DNA of 52,556 nucleotides from an uncultured bacterium (GTDB taxonomy: Bacteria; Pseudomonadota; Alphaproteobacteria; Rhodospirillales; Rhodospirillaceae), in contig CAISTS010000075.1 of NCBI GenBank assembly GCA_903888485.1, positions 1 through 52,556 of the forward strand, given 5' to 3'. Numbering within the stretch: position 1 is the stretch's first letter; each line of letters starts with the position of its first letter. Below, piece after piece: positions 19,209 to 28,766 of the stretch. A program made the translations under genes and the position numbers. The notes below the pieces were generated by a model. It saw only the letters and a list, made by a program, of their open reading frames with translations, ran no database searches and had not been told where the DNA came from.

Positions 19209-20036
19209 ATGCGCATCCGCATTCAGCACCGCACGGTGACGATTTTCGAGGAGCCCGTCGGCGCCTTGATCCAGGTGCTGCGCCGCACGCCGCGTAACTA
19301 CGACGGCCAGCACGTGCGCCACTGGCGCATCGACCTCGACCAGGATGTCCAAATGATTCCCGCCGAGGACGCCTTCGGCAACGCCGTGCACAACTTGTCC
19401 TACACGCGCCCGCTCGACGATCTCGGCATGACGATTCAGGGCGAGGTCGAGACGCGCGAGTTTCACGGCGTGGTGCGCGGCGGTCACGAACGCTTTCCCG
19501 TGGGGCTTTACCTGCGCGAGACCCCGCTGACCCAAACGGACTCCACCATCCGCAAGTTCGCCGAAGGCCTTGGCGGCAAGGATACGCTTGAAACGCTGCA
19601 CAAACTGATGGCCGCGCTCCACGACGCGATGGAGGTCGAGCCCAAGGCCGTGAACCTGCCGGCGCCGACCATTCTTGCCGCCGCGCGGGGTGCGAGCTCC
19701 GATGTCGCGCACGTCTTCATCGCGGTCGCGCGCGGCCTCGGCATTCCGGCGCGCTTCATCGCCGGCTACGCGCTACTGGGCCCGGAGCAGCAGTCATGGC
19801 GGCTGACGACGCGCTGCTGGGCGGAGGCCTTCGTCGAAAGTATCGGCTGGATCGGCTTCGATCCGGTCGAGGGCATTAGCCCATCCGAAGCCCACATCCG
19901 CGTGAGCATGGCGCTCGACCATCTGGGTGCTGCGCCGTTGCGCACGACGGCGCACGGGACGGTTGAGGAGCGCCTGGATGTCACGGTTCTGGCCGACCAC
20001 GCCGACCACGCCGGCTTTCGGCAGCAGCAGCAATAG
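19209..20036 (+). CDS. Transglutaminase-like cysteine protease of the Anbu operon
   Basis: 275 residues. The N-terminal transglutaminase-associated beta region (about 1-90) is followed by a transglutaminase-like core (about 150-230): Cys position replaced or shifted in ARGASSDVAHVFIAVARGLGIPARFIAGY, then RCWAEAFVESIGWIGFDP, which carries the Glu/Asp side. Where the family usually has a Cys ahead of DVAH, this protein reads GASSDVAH, so the nucleophile may be Ser or absent. It lies eight bases after the alpha-E gene and 33 before Anbu. Its role in that system is not established. Confidence 0.88.
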   Translation: MRIRIQHRTVTIFEEPVGALIQVLRRTPRNYDGQHVRHWRIDLDQDVQMIPAEDAFGNAVHNLSYTRPLDDLGMTIQGEVETREFHGVVRGGHERFPVGLYLRETPLTQTDSTIRKFAEGLGGKDTLETLHKLMAALHDAMEVEPKAVNLPAPTILAAARGASSDVAHVFIAVARGLGIPARFIAGYALLGPEQQSWRLTTRCWAEAFVESIGWIGFDPVEGISPSEAHIRVSMALDHLGAAPLRTTAHGTVEERLDVTVLADHADHAGFRQQQQ

Positions 20037-20069
20037 GCTATAAGCCAGTTCCGCGGGAGGACGTGCCTG

Positions 20070-20816
20070 ATGACCTATTGCGTTGGACTATTGCTCAAAG
20101 ACGGCCTGGTGATGATCTGCGACACGCGGACCAACGCCGGGGTCGACAACGTTGCTAGCTTCCGCAAGCTCCACGTCATTGAAGAGCCCGGCGAGCGCGT
20201 CATCGCGCTGGCGAGCTCGGGCAATCTTTCCATCACCCAGTCGGTCGTCAGCCTCTTGACCGAAGGCCTCATGGATCCCGAGACCGGCGAGGTCGAGACG
20301 CTGGCCAAGGCGCCGACCATGTTCAAAGCAGCGCAACTGGTGGGCCGCGCGGTGCGCGAAATTTATCGTGTCGATGGCCCGAGCCTCGAGCAGCACAACG
20401 CGCGCTTTGATGTCGCGCTGCTGCTCGGCGGTCAGATCAAGGGGCGGCGCCTGCGGCTGTTCATGATTTACTCCGCCGGCAATTTCATCGAAGCGACGCC
20501 CGATACGCCGTTCCTGCAGATCGGCGAGCACAAATACGGCAAGCCGATCCTCGATCGCGCCGTGAAGTACAACACCGACCTCTATGATGCGCTGAAGGTG
20601 GGTTTGATCTCGGTCGATTCCACCATGCGCTCGAACCTCGCCGTGGGGTTGCCGCTCGATCTCATGGTCCTGCGCCGCGACGCCATGGAGACCGAGCTGA
20701 CCTACCGCATCGAACAGGGCGAGCCCTACTTCGAGGACCTGCGCCAGCGCTGGTCCGAGGCCTTGCGCGCCACCCACCAGGCCATTCCCAAACCGCCCTA
20801 CACCAAGAAGCCGTGA
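20070..20816 (+). CDS. Anbu-type proteasome-like peptidase
   Basis: 248 residues with the N-terminal nucleophile fold of proteasome beta subunits. After loss of Met1 the N-terminal residue is Thr (TYCVGLLLKDG). Asp17 (ICDTRTNAG) and Lys32 (FRKLHV), counted from that Thr, complete the expected catalytic set. The length, about 70 residues more than HslV, and the neighbours (ATP-grasp, alpha-E, transglutaminase) identify it as Anbu, the ancestral beta-subunit family that forms open helical assemblies. Natural substrates are unknown. It is cytoplasmic. The next gene, trmJ, follows after seven bases. Confidence 0.95.
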   Translation: MTYCVGLLLKDGLVMICDTRTNAGVDNVASFRKLHVIEEPGERVIALASSGNLSITQSVVSLLTEGLMDPETGEVETLAKAPTMFKAAQLVGRAVREIYRVDGPSLEQHNARFDVALLLGGQIKGRRLRLFMIYSAGNFIEATPDTPFLQIGEHKYGKPILDRAVKYNTDLYDALKVGLISVDSTMRSNLAVGLPLDLMVLRRDAMETELTYRIEQGEPYFEDLRQRWSEALRATHQAIPKPPYTKKP

Positions 20817-20823
20817 GCCGTCC

Positions 20824-21660
20824 ATGACGCGTGGACCCAGGCAGTCCACTTCCTATGCCGACAAGGCGCGCCTCGTCGCCAAGGCCGGCAAGAATCCGCC
20901 GGCCGTGATCCTGGTCGAGCCGCAGCTCGGCGAGAACATCGGCACGGCGGCGCGCGCCATGATGAACTGCGGGCTTTCCGATCTGCGCCTGGTGAATCCC
21001 CAGCAAGACTGGCTGAGCGAAAAGGCCGTGGGCGCCTCGTCAGGCGCGGGCGAGATCCTCGAGCAGGCGCGCAAATTCGCGACGGTGGAAGAGGCCATCG
21101 CCGACCTCGAAGTCATTTACGCCACGACGGCGCGCCGGCGCGAGATGGTCAAGACCGTCATGACGGCGCGCAATGCCGCGGCCGACATGCGGGCGCGCGG
21201 AGAAACCGGCCAGCGCTTGGGTTTGCTGTTCGGCCGGGAACGCAGCGGTCTCACGAACCACGAGATCGGTCTCGCCAACACGCTGGTCGAGGTGCCGCTC
21301 AATCCCGAGCACTCCTCGCTCAACCTTGCCCAGGCCGTGCTGATCGTCGGTTACGAGTGGTTCCAGGCCGGCTACGACGGCCCCGAACAGATGATGACCT
21401 TCAACCGCACCAAGCCGGTGACCAAGGAGCTGCTGCAGGAGCTGTTCGATCATCTCGAGAAGGAGCTCATCCTCTGCGGGTTCCTGCGCAACGAAGAAAA
21501 GCGCCCGAGCATGATCGTCAACATCCGCAACATGCTCCAGCGGGCCGAGCTGACGCTGCAGGAGGTCCGCACCCTGCACGGCATGATCGTCGAACTGCGC
21601 TATGGCCGGCGCGACGACCGGCCCCAACGCCAGCCCGGACGCAAGGCGGATGAGGCATAA
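20824..21660 (+). CDS. trmJ: tRNA (cytidine/uridine-2'-O-)-methyltransferase TrmJ
   Basis: 278 residues, a SPOUT (trefoil-knot) RNA methyltransferase that uses S-adenosylmethionine. N-terminal motif PAVILVEPQLGENIGTAARAM carries the catalytic Arg-type Asn/Ala pattern of the family. The knot region shows LLFGRERSGLTNHEI and VPLNPEHSSLNLAQAV. A helical C-terminal dimerisation extension follows (about 200-265), with a basic disordered tail. By homology with TrmJ it methylates the ribose at position 32 of tRNA. It directly follows the Anbu gene and probably shares its transcript. Confidence 0.9.
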   Translation: MTRGPRQSTSYADKARLVAKAGKNPPAVILVEPQLGENIGTAARAMMNCGLSDLRLVNPQQDWLSEKAVGASSGAGEILEQARKFATVEEAIADLEVIYATTARRREMVKTVMTARNAAADMRARGETGQRLGLLFGRERSGLTNHEIGLANTLVEVPLNPEHSSLNLAQAVLIVGYEWFQAGYDGPEQMMTFNRTKPVTKELLQELFDHLEKELILCGFLRNEEKRPSMIVNIRNMLQRAELTLQEVRTLHGMIVELRYGRRDDRPQRQPGRKADEA

Positions 21661-21671
21661 GATATTGATAT

Positions 21672-21694
21672 ATAAAGTCTTTATAGGACTTTAT
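21672..21694. repeat. AT-rich inverted repeat between trmJ and rpsD
   Basis: ATAAAGTC (21672-21679) and GACTTTAT (21687-21694) are perfect inverted arms with a seven-base loop. They lie 11 bases after trmJ and just before the rpsD promoter. The repeat could end trmJ transcripts weakly or bind a regulator of rpsD. Confidence 0.35.
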
Positions 21695-21700
21695 TGGCGT

Positions 21701-21728
21701 TTGACTTCGGTTCCCCCGTCCCTATGAT
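21701..21728 (+). promoter_or_regulatory. Sigma-70-type promoter for rpsD
   Basis: TTGACT (21701-21706) and TATGAT (21723-21728) are separated by 16 bases, both one mismatch or fewer from the housekeeping consensus. The rpsD start is 106 bases past the -10 box, leaving a leader of about 100 bases that could serve ribosomal autoregulation. Confidence 0.7.
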
Positions 21729-21833
21729 GCGCCGGCTTATTTCCGGGAACGCATGGCGGCCAAACAGTGCCGTTCATCGCCGCACCAAGCTCGGGTGCGG
21801 ACTACCGGGACAACATGAAGAACAGGATGCCAA

Positions 21834-22448
21834 ATGACCAAACGTACTGAGTCCAAGTACAAGATCGACCGTCGCCTCCAGGTGAACCTGTGGGGCCGTG
21901 CCAAGAGTCCCATCAACAAGCGCGAATACGGTCCCGGCCAGCACGGCCAGCGCCGTAAGAAGCCGTCCGACTACGGCGTGCAGCTGATGGCCAAGCAGAA
22001 ATTGAAGGGCTACTACGGCAATATCTCGGAGCGTCAGTTCCGCAAGTATTACGCCGAAGCCATGCGCCGCCGCGGCGACAGCGGCGAGAACCTGATCGGC
22101 ATTCTCGAAAGCCGCCTCGACATCATCGCCTACCGCATGAAGCTGGTGCCCACCGTGTTCGCCGCGCGCCAGTTCGTCAGCCACGGCCACCTCACGGTCA
22201 ACGGCAAGCGCGTGACTGTGCCGTCCTACATGGTGAAGGTCGGCGACGTGATCGAAGTGCGCCGCAAGTCGAAGGAACTCGCCACGCTGAAGGAAGCCAC
22301 CGAAAGCGCCGAGCGTGACGTGCCCGACTACATCGAAATCGATCACTCGAAGTTCACCGGCGCCGTGAAGCGCGTCCCCGGTCTGAAGGACGTGCCGTAC
22401 CCGGTGCAGATGGAACCGAACCTCGTCATCGAGTTCTACTCGCGCTAG
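21834..22448 (+). CDS. rpsD: 30S ribosomal protein S4
   Basis: 204 residues, the standard S4 length. It binds 16S rRNA early in small-subunit assembly. The N-terminal region ([20 protein letters not shown]) is followed by the S4 RNA-binding domain (about 92-155; [21 protein letters not shown] and [11 protein letters not shown]). It stands alone here with its own promoter and terminator rather than in the alpha operon, which is usual in alphaproteobacteria. Confidence 0.97.
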   Translation: MTKRTESKYKIDRRLQVNLWGRAKSPINKREYGPGQHGQRRKKPSDYGVQLMAKQKLKGYYGNISERQFRKYYAEAMRRRGDSGENLIGILESRLDIIAYRMKLVPTVFAARQFVSHGHLTVNGKRVTVPSYMVKVGDVIEVRRKSKELATLKEATESAERDVPDYIEIDHSKFTGAVKRVPGLKDVPYPVQMEPNLVIEFYSR

Positions 22449-22473
22449 TCAGCGCCGAACACACGAGATACCG

Positions 22474-22503
22474 AACGGGGCTCCTCAGGGAGCCCCGTTT
22501 GCA
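22474..22503 (+). terminator. Rho-independent terminator of rpsD
   Basis: An 11-base perfect stem, AACGGGGCTCC (22474-22484) and GGAGCCCCGTT (22489-22499), with a TCAG loop, 26 bases after rpsD. The stem ends in T residues and is followed by TGCATTTG, a short U-rich tail. Confidence 0.85.
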
Positions 22504-22539
22504 TTTGGGCCGCACCCTGCCACGGGGTATTCTCACGCC

Positions 22540-23031
22540 ATGACCGAAGCCGAACGCAACAAGGCGCTGATCGCTGCTTACCTCGCCGAGCGGCGCAAGT
22601 CGGGTGTGCTCTTGTGCAGCGGCTGCACCAAGCGCGGCAGTTGCCGGCTGGGTGTGCTGAAGGAAGACCTGCGCGCCGACGATACTTATGTCGCCACGGT
22701 CATCTGCGGCGCCGAGAACGAAGCCGGTCCCAACGTCGCCCACGGCGGCTGGACGGCCGCGATGCTCGATGAGGCGCTGGGGCATCTGCTTCTGCTGAAG
22801 GGCCTGCTCATCGTCACCAAGCAGCTGACGGTCGATTATTTAAAGCCTGTGCCGCTGGCGCGCGAGATGCAATGCCTTGCCCGCGTCGACAAACACGAGG
22901 GATCGGCGTGGCATCTCTCCGGTGAGCTCAGGCTCGGCGAGACGGTGCTGGCGCGCGGGACAGGCGTGTTCATCGAGCGCGATATGTCGCACTTCCAGCG
23001 CTTCGAAAGCTGGATCGCCGCGCAGGGCTAG
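22540..23031 (+). CDS. PaaI-like hot-dog thioesterase
   Basis: 163 residues. The hot-dog core (about 55-150) has the family pattern NVAHGGWTAAMLDEALGHLL, where His-Gly-Gly begins the long helix, then QLTVDYLKPVPL and GTGVFIERDM. Such enzymes cleave acyl-CoA thioesters; the acyl group is not predictable here. An N-terminal extension carries a small cysteine set (CSGCTKRGSC, about 27-36) that resembles a metal knuckle but is incomplete. Its stop touches the stop of the convergent metallo-beta-lactamase gene with no gap. Confidence 0.82.
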   Translation: MTEAERNKALIAAYLAERRKSGVLLCSGCTKRGSCRLGVLKEDLRADDTYVATVICGAENEAGPNVAHGGWTAAMLDEALGHLLLLKGLLIVTKQLTVDYLKPVPLAREMQCLARVDKHEGSAWHLSGELRLGETVLARGTGVFIERDMSHFQRFESWIAAQG

Positions 23032-23883
23032 CTATTTTCCGGCTTCATCCGCAAGGCGCTTCTCAAGCATCGCGCGGGCGTTGGCGACGTAACGCCTACA
23101 TACGGGCTTCGAAACCAGCGTGACAGCTTCGCCTGCGGTCCGCCGGTCGAGCCGCCGCCAGAGCTCGCTGGCTTCCGGATGCGGGGTGATCATCATGTTG
23201 CAGGGCAGGGCGGCGAGCTTGTCGAGGCTGTGCGCGAGCGTCGCTGCCGGTGCGCCAGTGTACTTGAAGCCGGGCGCGGAGACCGCGGTCATGCTGTCGG
23301 CGTAGACGAGATCGTAGCAGACGGCAGCGCCGATGCAGCTCTTCCACGTCCAGGTGGTGCCGCCGGCCGTATGCCCCGGTGTGAAGTGCGCGGTGAGCGC
23401 GAGTGCTCCCACGTGCACCGTCTCGCCGTCTTTCAGCGTCTCGACCTTGGCGACGGCGGGGAAGGGCGGCAGGCCGCCGTACTGCGGATCATCCTTGCCG
23501 GCCACGCCGGTGCGCAGCACTGAGGCGGCGGCGGGGCTGGCTTTCACCACGGCGCCCGACATCTTCTGCAAGGCCGCGATGCTGCCGGCATGATCGTGAT
23601 GGGGGTGGGAATTAAGGATGACTTTGACATCCTTGATGTCGAAGCCGATGGCGTTGATGGACGCGGCGATGCGCCGCTCCGACCCCTCGACGCCGCCGTC
23701 GATGAGGATGTGGCCTTGATCGGAGGTCAGCAGGATCACCGACAAGCCGTACGATCCAACGTAATAAGACGTCCCGAAGATTCGGAACGGCTCTTGATAG
23801 GCGGTCCAGGAGTCAGGCTGGTCGGCAGCCCAAGCGGATGAGGCGAAAAGCGCGAGCGCGAGTGCGAGGATGCGCCCGCGCAT
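23032..23883 (-). CDS. Subclass B3-type metallo-beta-lactamase-fold hydrolase, secreted
   Basis: 283 residues from ATG 23883, which gives a typical signal peptide ending AWA at residue 19; longer frames upstream overlap grxD. The metal ligands match subclass B3: His93, His95, Asp97 and His98 in SHPHHDHAG, His171 in TPGHTAGG, and His235 in ITPHPE. Ser197 (ADSM) is at the position where B3 enzymes hold a water network, and no Cys is at the B1/B2 ligand site. This favours a true B3 beta-lactamase relative acting in the periplasm, but related periplasmic hydrolases exist and resistance is unproven. It is 5 bases downstream of grxD, an unusual neighbour for such a gene. Confidence 0.88.
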   Translation of the reverse strand: MRGRILALALALFASSAWAADQPDSWTAYQEPFRIFGTSYYVGSYGLSVILLTSDQGHILIDGGVEGSERRIAASINAIGFDIKDVKVILNSHPHHDHAGSIAALQKMSGAVVKASPAAASVLRTGVAGKDDPQYGGLPPFPAVAKVETLKDGETVHVGALALTAHFTPGHTAGGTTWTWKSCIGAAVCYDLVYADSMTAVSAPGFKYTGAPAATLAHSLDKLAALPCNMMITPHPEASELWRRLDRRTAGEAVTLVSKPVCRRYVANARAMLEKRLADEAGK

Positions 23884-23888
23884 GGCCT

Positions 23889-24215
23889 TTACGCCGTCGC
23901 GACGTCTTTTTCCTTGAACAGCGTCTGCAGTTCGCCGGCTTCGGCCATCTCGCGCACGATGTCGCAGCCGCCGACGAACTCGCCCTTGACGTAGAGCTGC
24001 GGGATGGTCGGCCAGTTGGAGAAGTCCTTGATGCCCTGACGGACGTCCGGGTCGGCGAGCACGTTGATGCCCTTGTACTTGACGCCGAGGTGGGTGAGCA
24101 CTTGAACGACCGCAGCCGAGAAGCCGCACATCGGCGCCATGGGCGTGCCTTTCATGAAAAGCACGACGTCGTTCTCGGCGATGTCTTTCTTGATCTGGTC
24201 CAAAGCGTCGCTCAT
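23889..24215 (-). CDS. grxD: Monothiol glutaredoxin, Grx4/GrxD type
   Basis: 108 residues, one glutaredoxin fold with the monothiol active site Cys30-Gly-Phe-Ser (CGFS), [12 protein letters not shown], and the glutathione site [19 protein letters not shown]. Members carry or transfer Fe-S clusters and pair with BolA proteins. Here a BolA gene lies immediately upstream on the same strand, supporting that partnership. A GAGGAA ribosome binding site precedes the ATG. Confidence 0.97.
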   Translation of the reverse strand: MSDALDQIKKDIAENDVVLFMKGTPMAPMCGFSAAVVQVLTHLGVKYKGINVLADPDVRQGIKDFSNWPTIPQLYVKGEFVGGCDIVREMAEAGELQTLFKEKDVATA

Positions 24216-24291
24216 GGGCAGTTCCTCGAAAATGAATGGAATAGCTGAAATATAAGCCGATCCGCCTTAGTTACAAGTCGGCGGGGCCGGA

Positions 24292-24522
24292 CTATTGCGC
24301 GCTGGTGGTAAGGGCAAGGGCATGCAACTGGCCGCCCATTTTGCCCTTCAGCGCGGCATAAACCATCTGGTGCTGCTGTACGCGGCTTTTGCCGGCGAAG
24401 GCCTTGGTAACGACGGTCGCGGCATAATGATCGCCGTCGCCCGCGAGGTCTTGGATGGTGACCTCGGCATCCGGGAACGCGGCCTTGATCATCGCTTCGA
24501 TTTCGCCTGCGGGCATTCCCAT
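24292..24522 (-). CDS. BolA family protein
   Basis: 76 residues. The single BolA/IbaG domain is recognisable from ALFPDAEVTI-like AAFPDAEVTIQDLAGDGDHY, the class His in FAGKSRVQQHQMVYAAL, and the conserved end GGQLHALAL. BolA proteins bind Fe-S clusters with CGFS glutaredoxins, and grxD follows 76 bases downstream. The ATG is preceded by TAGGAG. Confidence 0.95.
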   Translation of the reverse strand: MGMPAGEIEAMIKAAFPDAEVTIQDLAGDGDHYAATVVTKAFAGKSRVQQHQMVYAALKGKMGGQLHALALTTSAQ

Positions 24523-24533
24523 AACGAGTTCTC

Positions 24534-26710
<2,177 letters not shown>

Positions 26711-26714
<4 letters not shown>

Positions 26715-27400
26715 GCCAGCGTCTCCACCAGGGCGTCGAATACCGCGCGCCCGTCGTTGCCGCCGAGCTTGGGATCGGCCAGGCGTTCCGGGTGCGGCAT
26801 CATGCCGAGCACGGTGCGCGAGGCATTGAACACGCCCGCGATATTGTGCTGCGAGCCGTTGGGGTTGGCGTCGGCGGTGACATCGCCGTTGGGCGTGCAA
26901 TAGCGGAACGCGACGCGGCCCTCGCTCTCGAGCCGCTCCAAGGTTTCTTCGTCGGCGAAGTAGTTGCCCTCGGCATGGCCGATGGGAATGCGGATCACGT
27001 CGCCGACCTTATATTTGGCGGTGAAGGCGCTCTGTGAATCTTCGACCTTCAGGTGCACGTCCTTGCAGATGTATTTGAGGTTGCGGTTGCGCATCAGTAC
27101 GCCGGGCAGGAGGCCGGCTTCGGTGACGATCTGGAAGCCGTTGCACACGGCCAGCACACGCACGCCCTTCTCGACGCGGCGCTTGACCTCGCGCATGACC
27201 GGCGAGTGCGCGGCCATGGCGCCGCAGCGCAAATAGTCGCCGTAGGAGAAGCCCCCGGGTACGGCGATCAGATCGACATCGGGGATGTCGGTGTCCTGAT
27301 GCCAGACCATCTTGGTGGGCTTGCCGGTGCTTTGCTGGAGGGCAATCGCGATGTCGCGATCGCAATTGGAGCCGGGGAAGACGATGACGGCGGCGCGCAT
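26711..27400 (-). CDS. purQ: Phosphoribosylformylglycinamidine synthase subunit PurQ (glutaminase)
   Basis: 229 residues, a class I glutamine amidotransferase. The nucleophile Cys is in [11 protein letters not shown], and the catalytic His/Glu pair is near the C-terminus in GMMPHPERL. It passes ammonia to PurL. The N-terminal [14 protein letters not shown] is diagnostic of PurQ. It sits between purS (three-base gap) and purL (overlap). Confidence 0.97.
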
Positions 27401-27403
27401 GCG

Positions 27404-27649
27404 CTAGTCCACGACCTCTACTGAGAAGTTCTCGATGACGGTGTTGGCGAGCAGCGCCTTGCACATGTCCTCGACCTGGGTTTTGGCGGTGACCTTGTCC
27501 TTTTGCTGGGGCAGGTCGACCTCGATGTATTTGCCCTGGCGCACGCCACCGACGCCTGTGAACCCGAGGCCGTGCAGCGCATGCTCAACGGCCTTTCCCT
27601 GCGGGTCGAGCACGCCGTTCTTCAGCGTGATGTGTACTTTGGCTTTCAC
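27404..27649 (-). CDS. purS: Phosphoribosylformylglycinamidine synthase subunit PurS
   Basis: 81 residues from GTG 27649, preceded by AGGAAAG. The small subunit bridges PurL and PurQ. The diagnostic sequences are TLKNGVLDPQGKAVEHAL and VRQGKYIEVDL. Position between purC and purQ on the minus strand is that of the usual operon. Confidence 0.96.
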   Translation of the reverse strand: MKAKVHITLKNGVLDPQGKAVEHALHGLGFTGVGGVRQGKYIEVDLPQQKDKVTAKTQVEDMCKALLANTVIENFSVEVVD

Positions 27650-27672
27650 GTAACTTTCCTGTTAAAGCGGGC

Positions 27673-28440
27673 CTATTGAAGGGTAGAGGGACCTTTGACG
27701 TCCGTGGGTCCGCTTTCGGGCAGGATGCCGAGGCGGCGCGCGACTTCCTGATAGGCCTCTTCGATACGGCCCAGGTCGCGGCGGAAACGGTCCTTGTCCA
27801 TCTTCTCGTTGGTCTTGAAGTCCCACAGCCGCATGTTGTCGGGCGAGAGTTCGTCGGCGAGCACGACTTGCACGTCACCGTTCTCATGATAGAGGCGGCC
27901 GAACTCGACCTTGAAGTCTACCAATTTGATTCCAATGCCGAGGAATAGGCCCGCCATGTAGTCGTTGATGCGCAGCGACATATTAAGCATTTCGTCGATC
28001 TCGTGGATGGCCGCCCAGCCGAAGCCGGTGATGTGCTCTTCGGAGACCATCGGGTCGTTGAACTCGTCGTTCTTATAATAGTACTCGACGATCGAGCGCG
28101 GCAGGCGCGTGCCTTCGGGGATGTGGAAGCGTGTCGCGATCGAGCCGGCGGCGATGTTGCGCACCACGACCTCGATCGGGATGATCTCGACTTCCTTCAC
28201 CAGTTGCTCACGCATGTTCAAGCGGCGCACAAAGTGCGTCGGGATGCCGATTTCCTCGAGACGCATCATCAGATATTCAGAGATGCGGTTGTTCAGCACG
28301 CCTTTGCCGGTGATGGTGCCCTTCTTCTTGTTGTTGAAGGCAGTGGCATCATCCTTGAAGTACTGCACCAGGGTGCCGGGCTCGGGGCCCTCGAACAGCA
28401 CTTTGGCTTTGCCCTCATAGATTTGCTTGCGGCGCGCCAT
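27673..28440 (-). CDS. purC: Phosphoribosylaminoimidazole-succinocarboxamide synthase
   Basis: 255 residues, SAICAR synthase. It joins aspartate to CAIR using ATP in purine synthesis. Signatures: the start [19 protein letters not shown], the ribonucleotide loop VVRNIAAGS, and [10 protein letters not shown] with [12 protein letters not shown]. It is the first gene of the purC-purS-purQ-purL run, with AAGGA before the ATG. In related genomes the DUF1476 gene is expected beside purC; here it is 10 kb away. Confidence 0.97.
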   Translation of the reverse strand: MARRKQIYEGKAKVLFEGPEPGTLVQYFKDDATAFNNKKKGTITGKGVLNNRISEYLMMRLEEIGIPTHFVRRLNMREQLVKEVEIIPIEVVVRNIAAGSIATRFHIPEGTRLPRSIVEYYYKNDEFNDPMVSEEHITGFGWAAIHEIDEMLNMSLRINDYMAGLFLGIGIKLVDFKVEFGRLYHENGDVQVVLADELSPDNMRLWDFKTNEKMDKDRFRRDLGRIEEAYQEVARRLGILPESGPTDVKGPSTLQ

Positions 28441-28766
28441 GAACGGTCCTTACGTCAAAAGTTAACGGTATGTCGCCGTAACTGCGGTCGATATAGCAGG
28501 TGGGGGGAGGGGCCACAACGCGAGGCAACGATCCCTAGGGAAGGCCCGAAAACCGGGCCAATATGTAGTGTCGCGCGCTTCATAAAGATATCCACAGACG
28601 GCAAAAAACACAGACTCGGGCAGCAGGTGAATGCGCCATCGATGCGGGCGCAATCCGCAGAAATCCTAGCCCGACCGTCCCGCCGCCCGGTATGACGCAA
28701 CCCGTGTTACTGTAACAGTCTGTGACGCGCAGGCGGCACATACGCAACCTGGGAGGGTTATTGGCC
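28441..28766. other. Divergent region between purC and the first haem-propeller gene
   Basis: 326 bases with no supported gene, presumably carrying promoters for purC (leftward) and for the gene at 28767 (rightward). It forms the left border of the accessory block. The only clear element is the palindrome at 28705-28717. No riboswitch-like structure was recognised. Confidence 0.45.
28705..28717. promoter_or_regulatory. Palindrome TGTTAC-T-GTAACA, candidate operator
   Basis: Perfect six-base arms around one T, 50 bases upstream of the ATG at 28767, where a promoter is expected. The size and symmetry fit a dimeric helix-turn-helix repressor. It is not repeated upstream of the second haem-propeller gene or the receptor gene. 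Confidence 0.4.
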
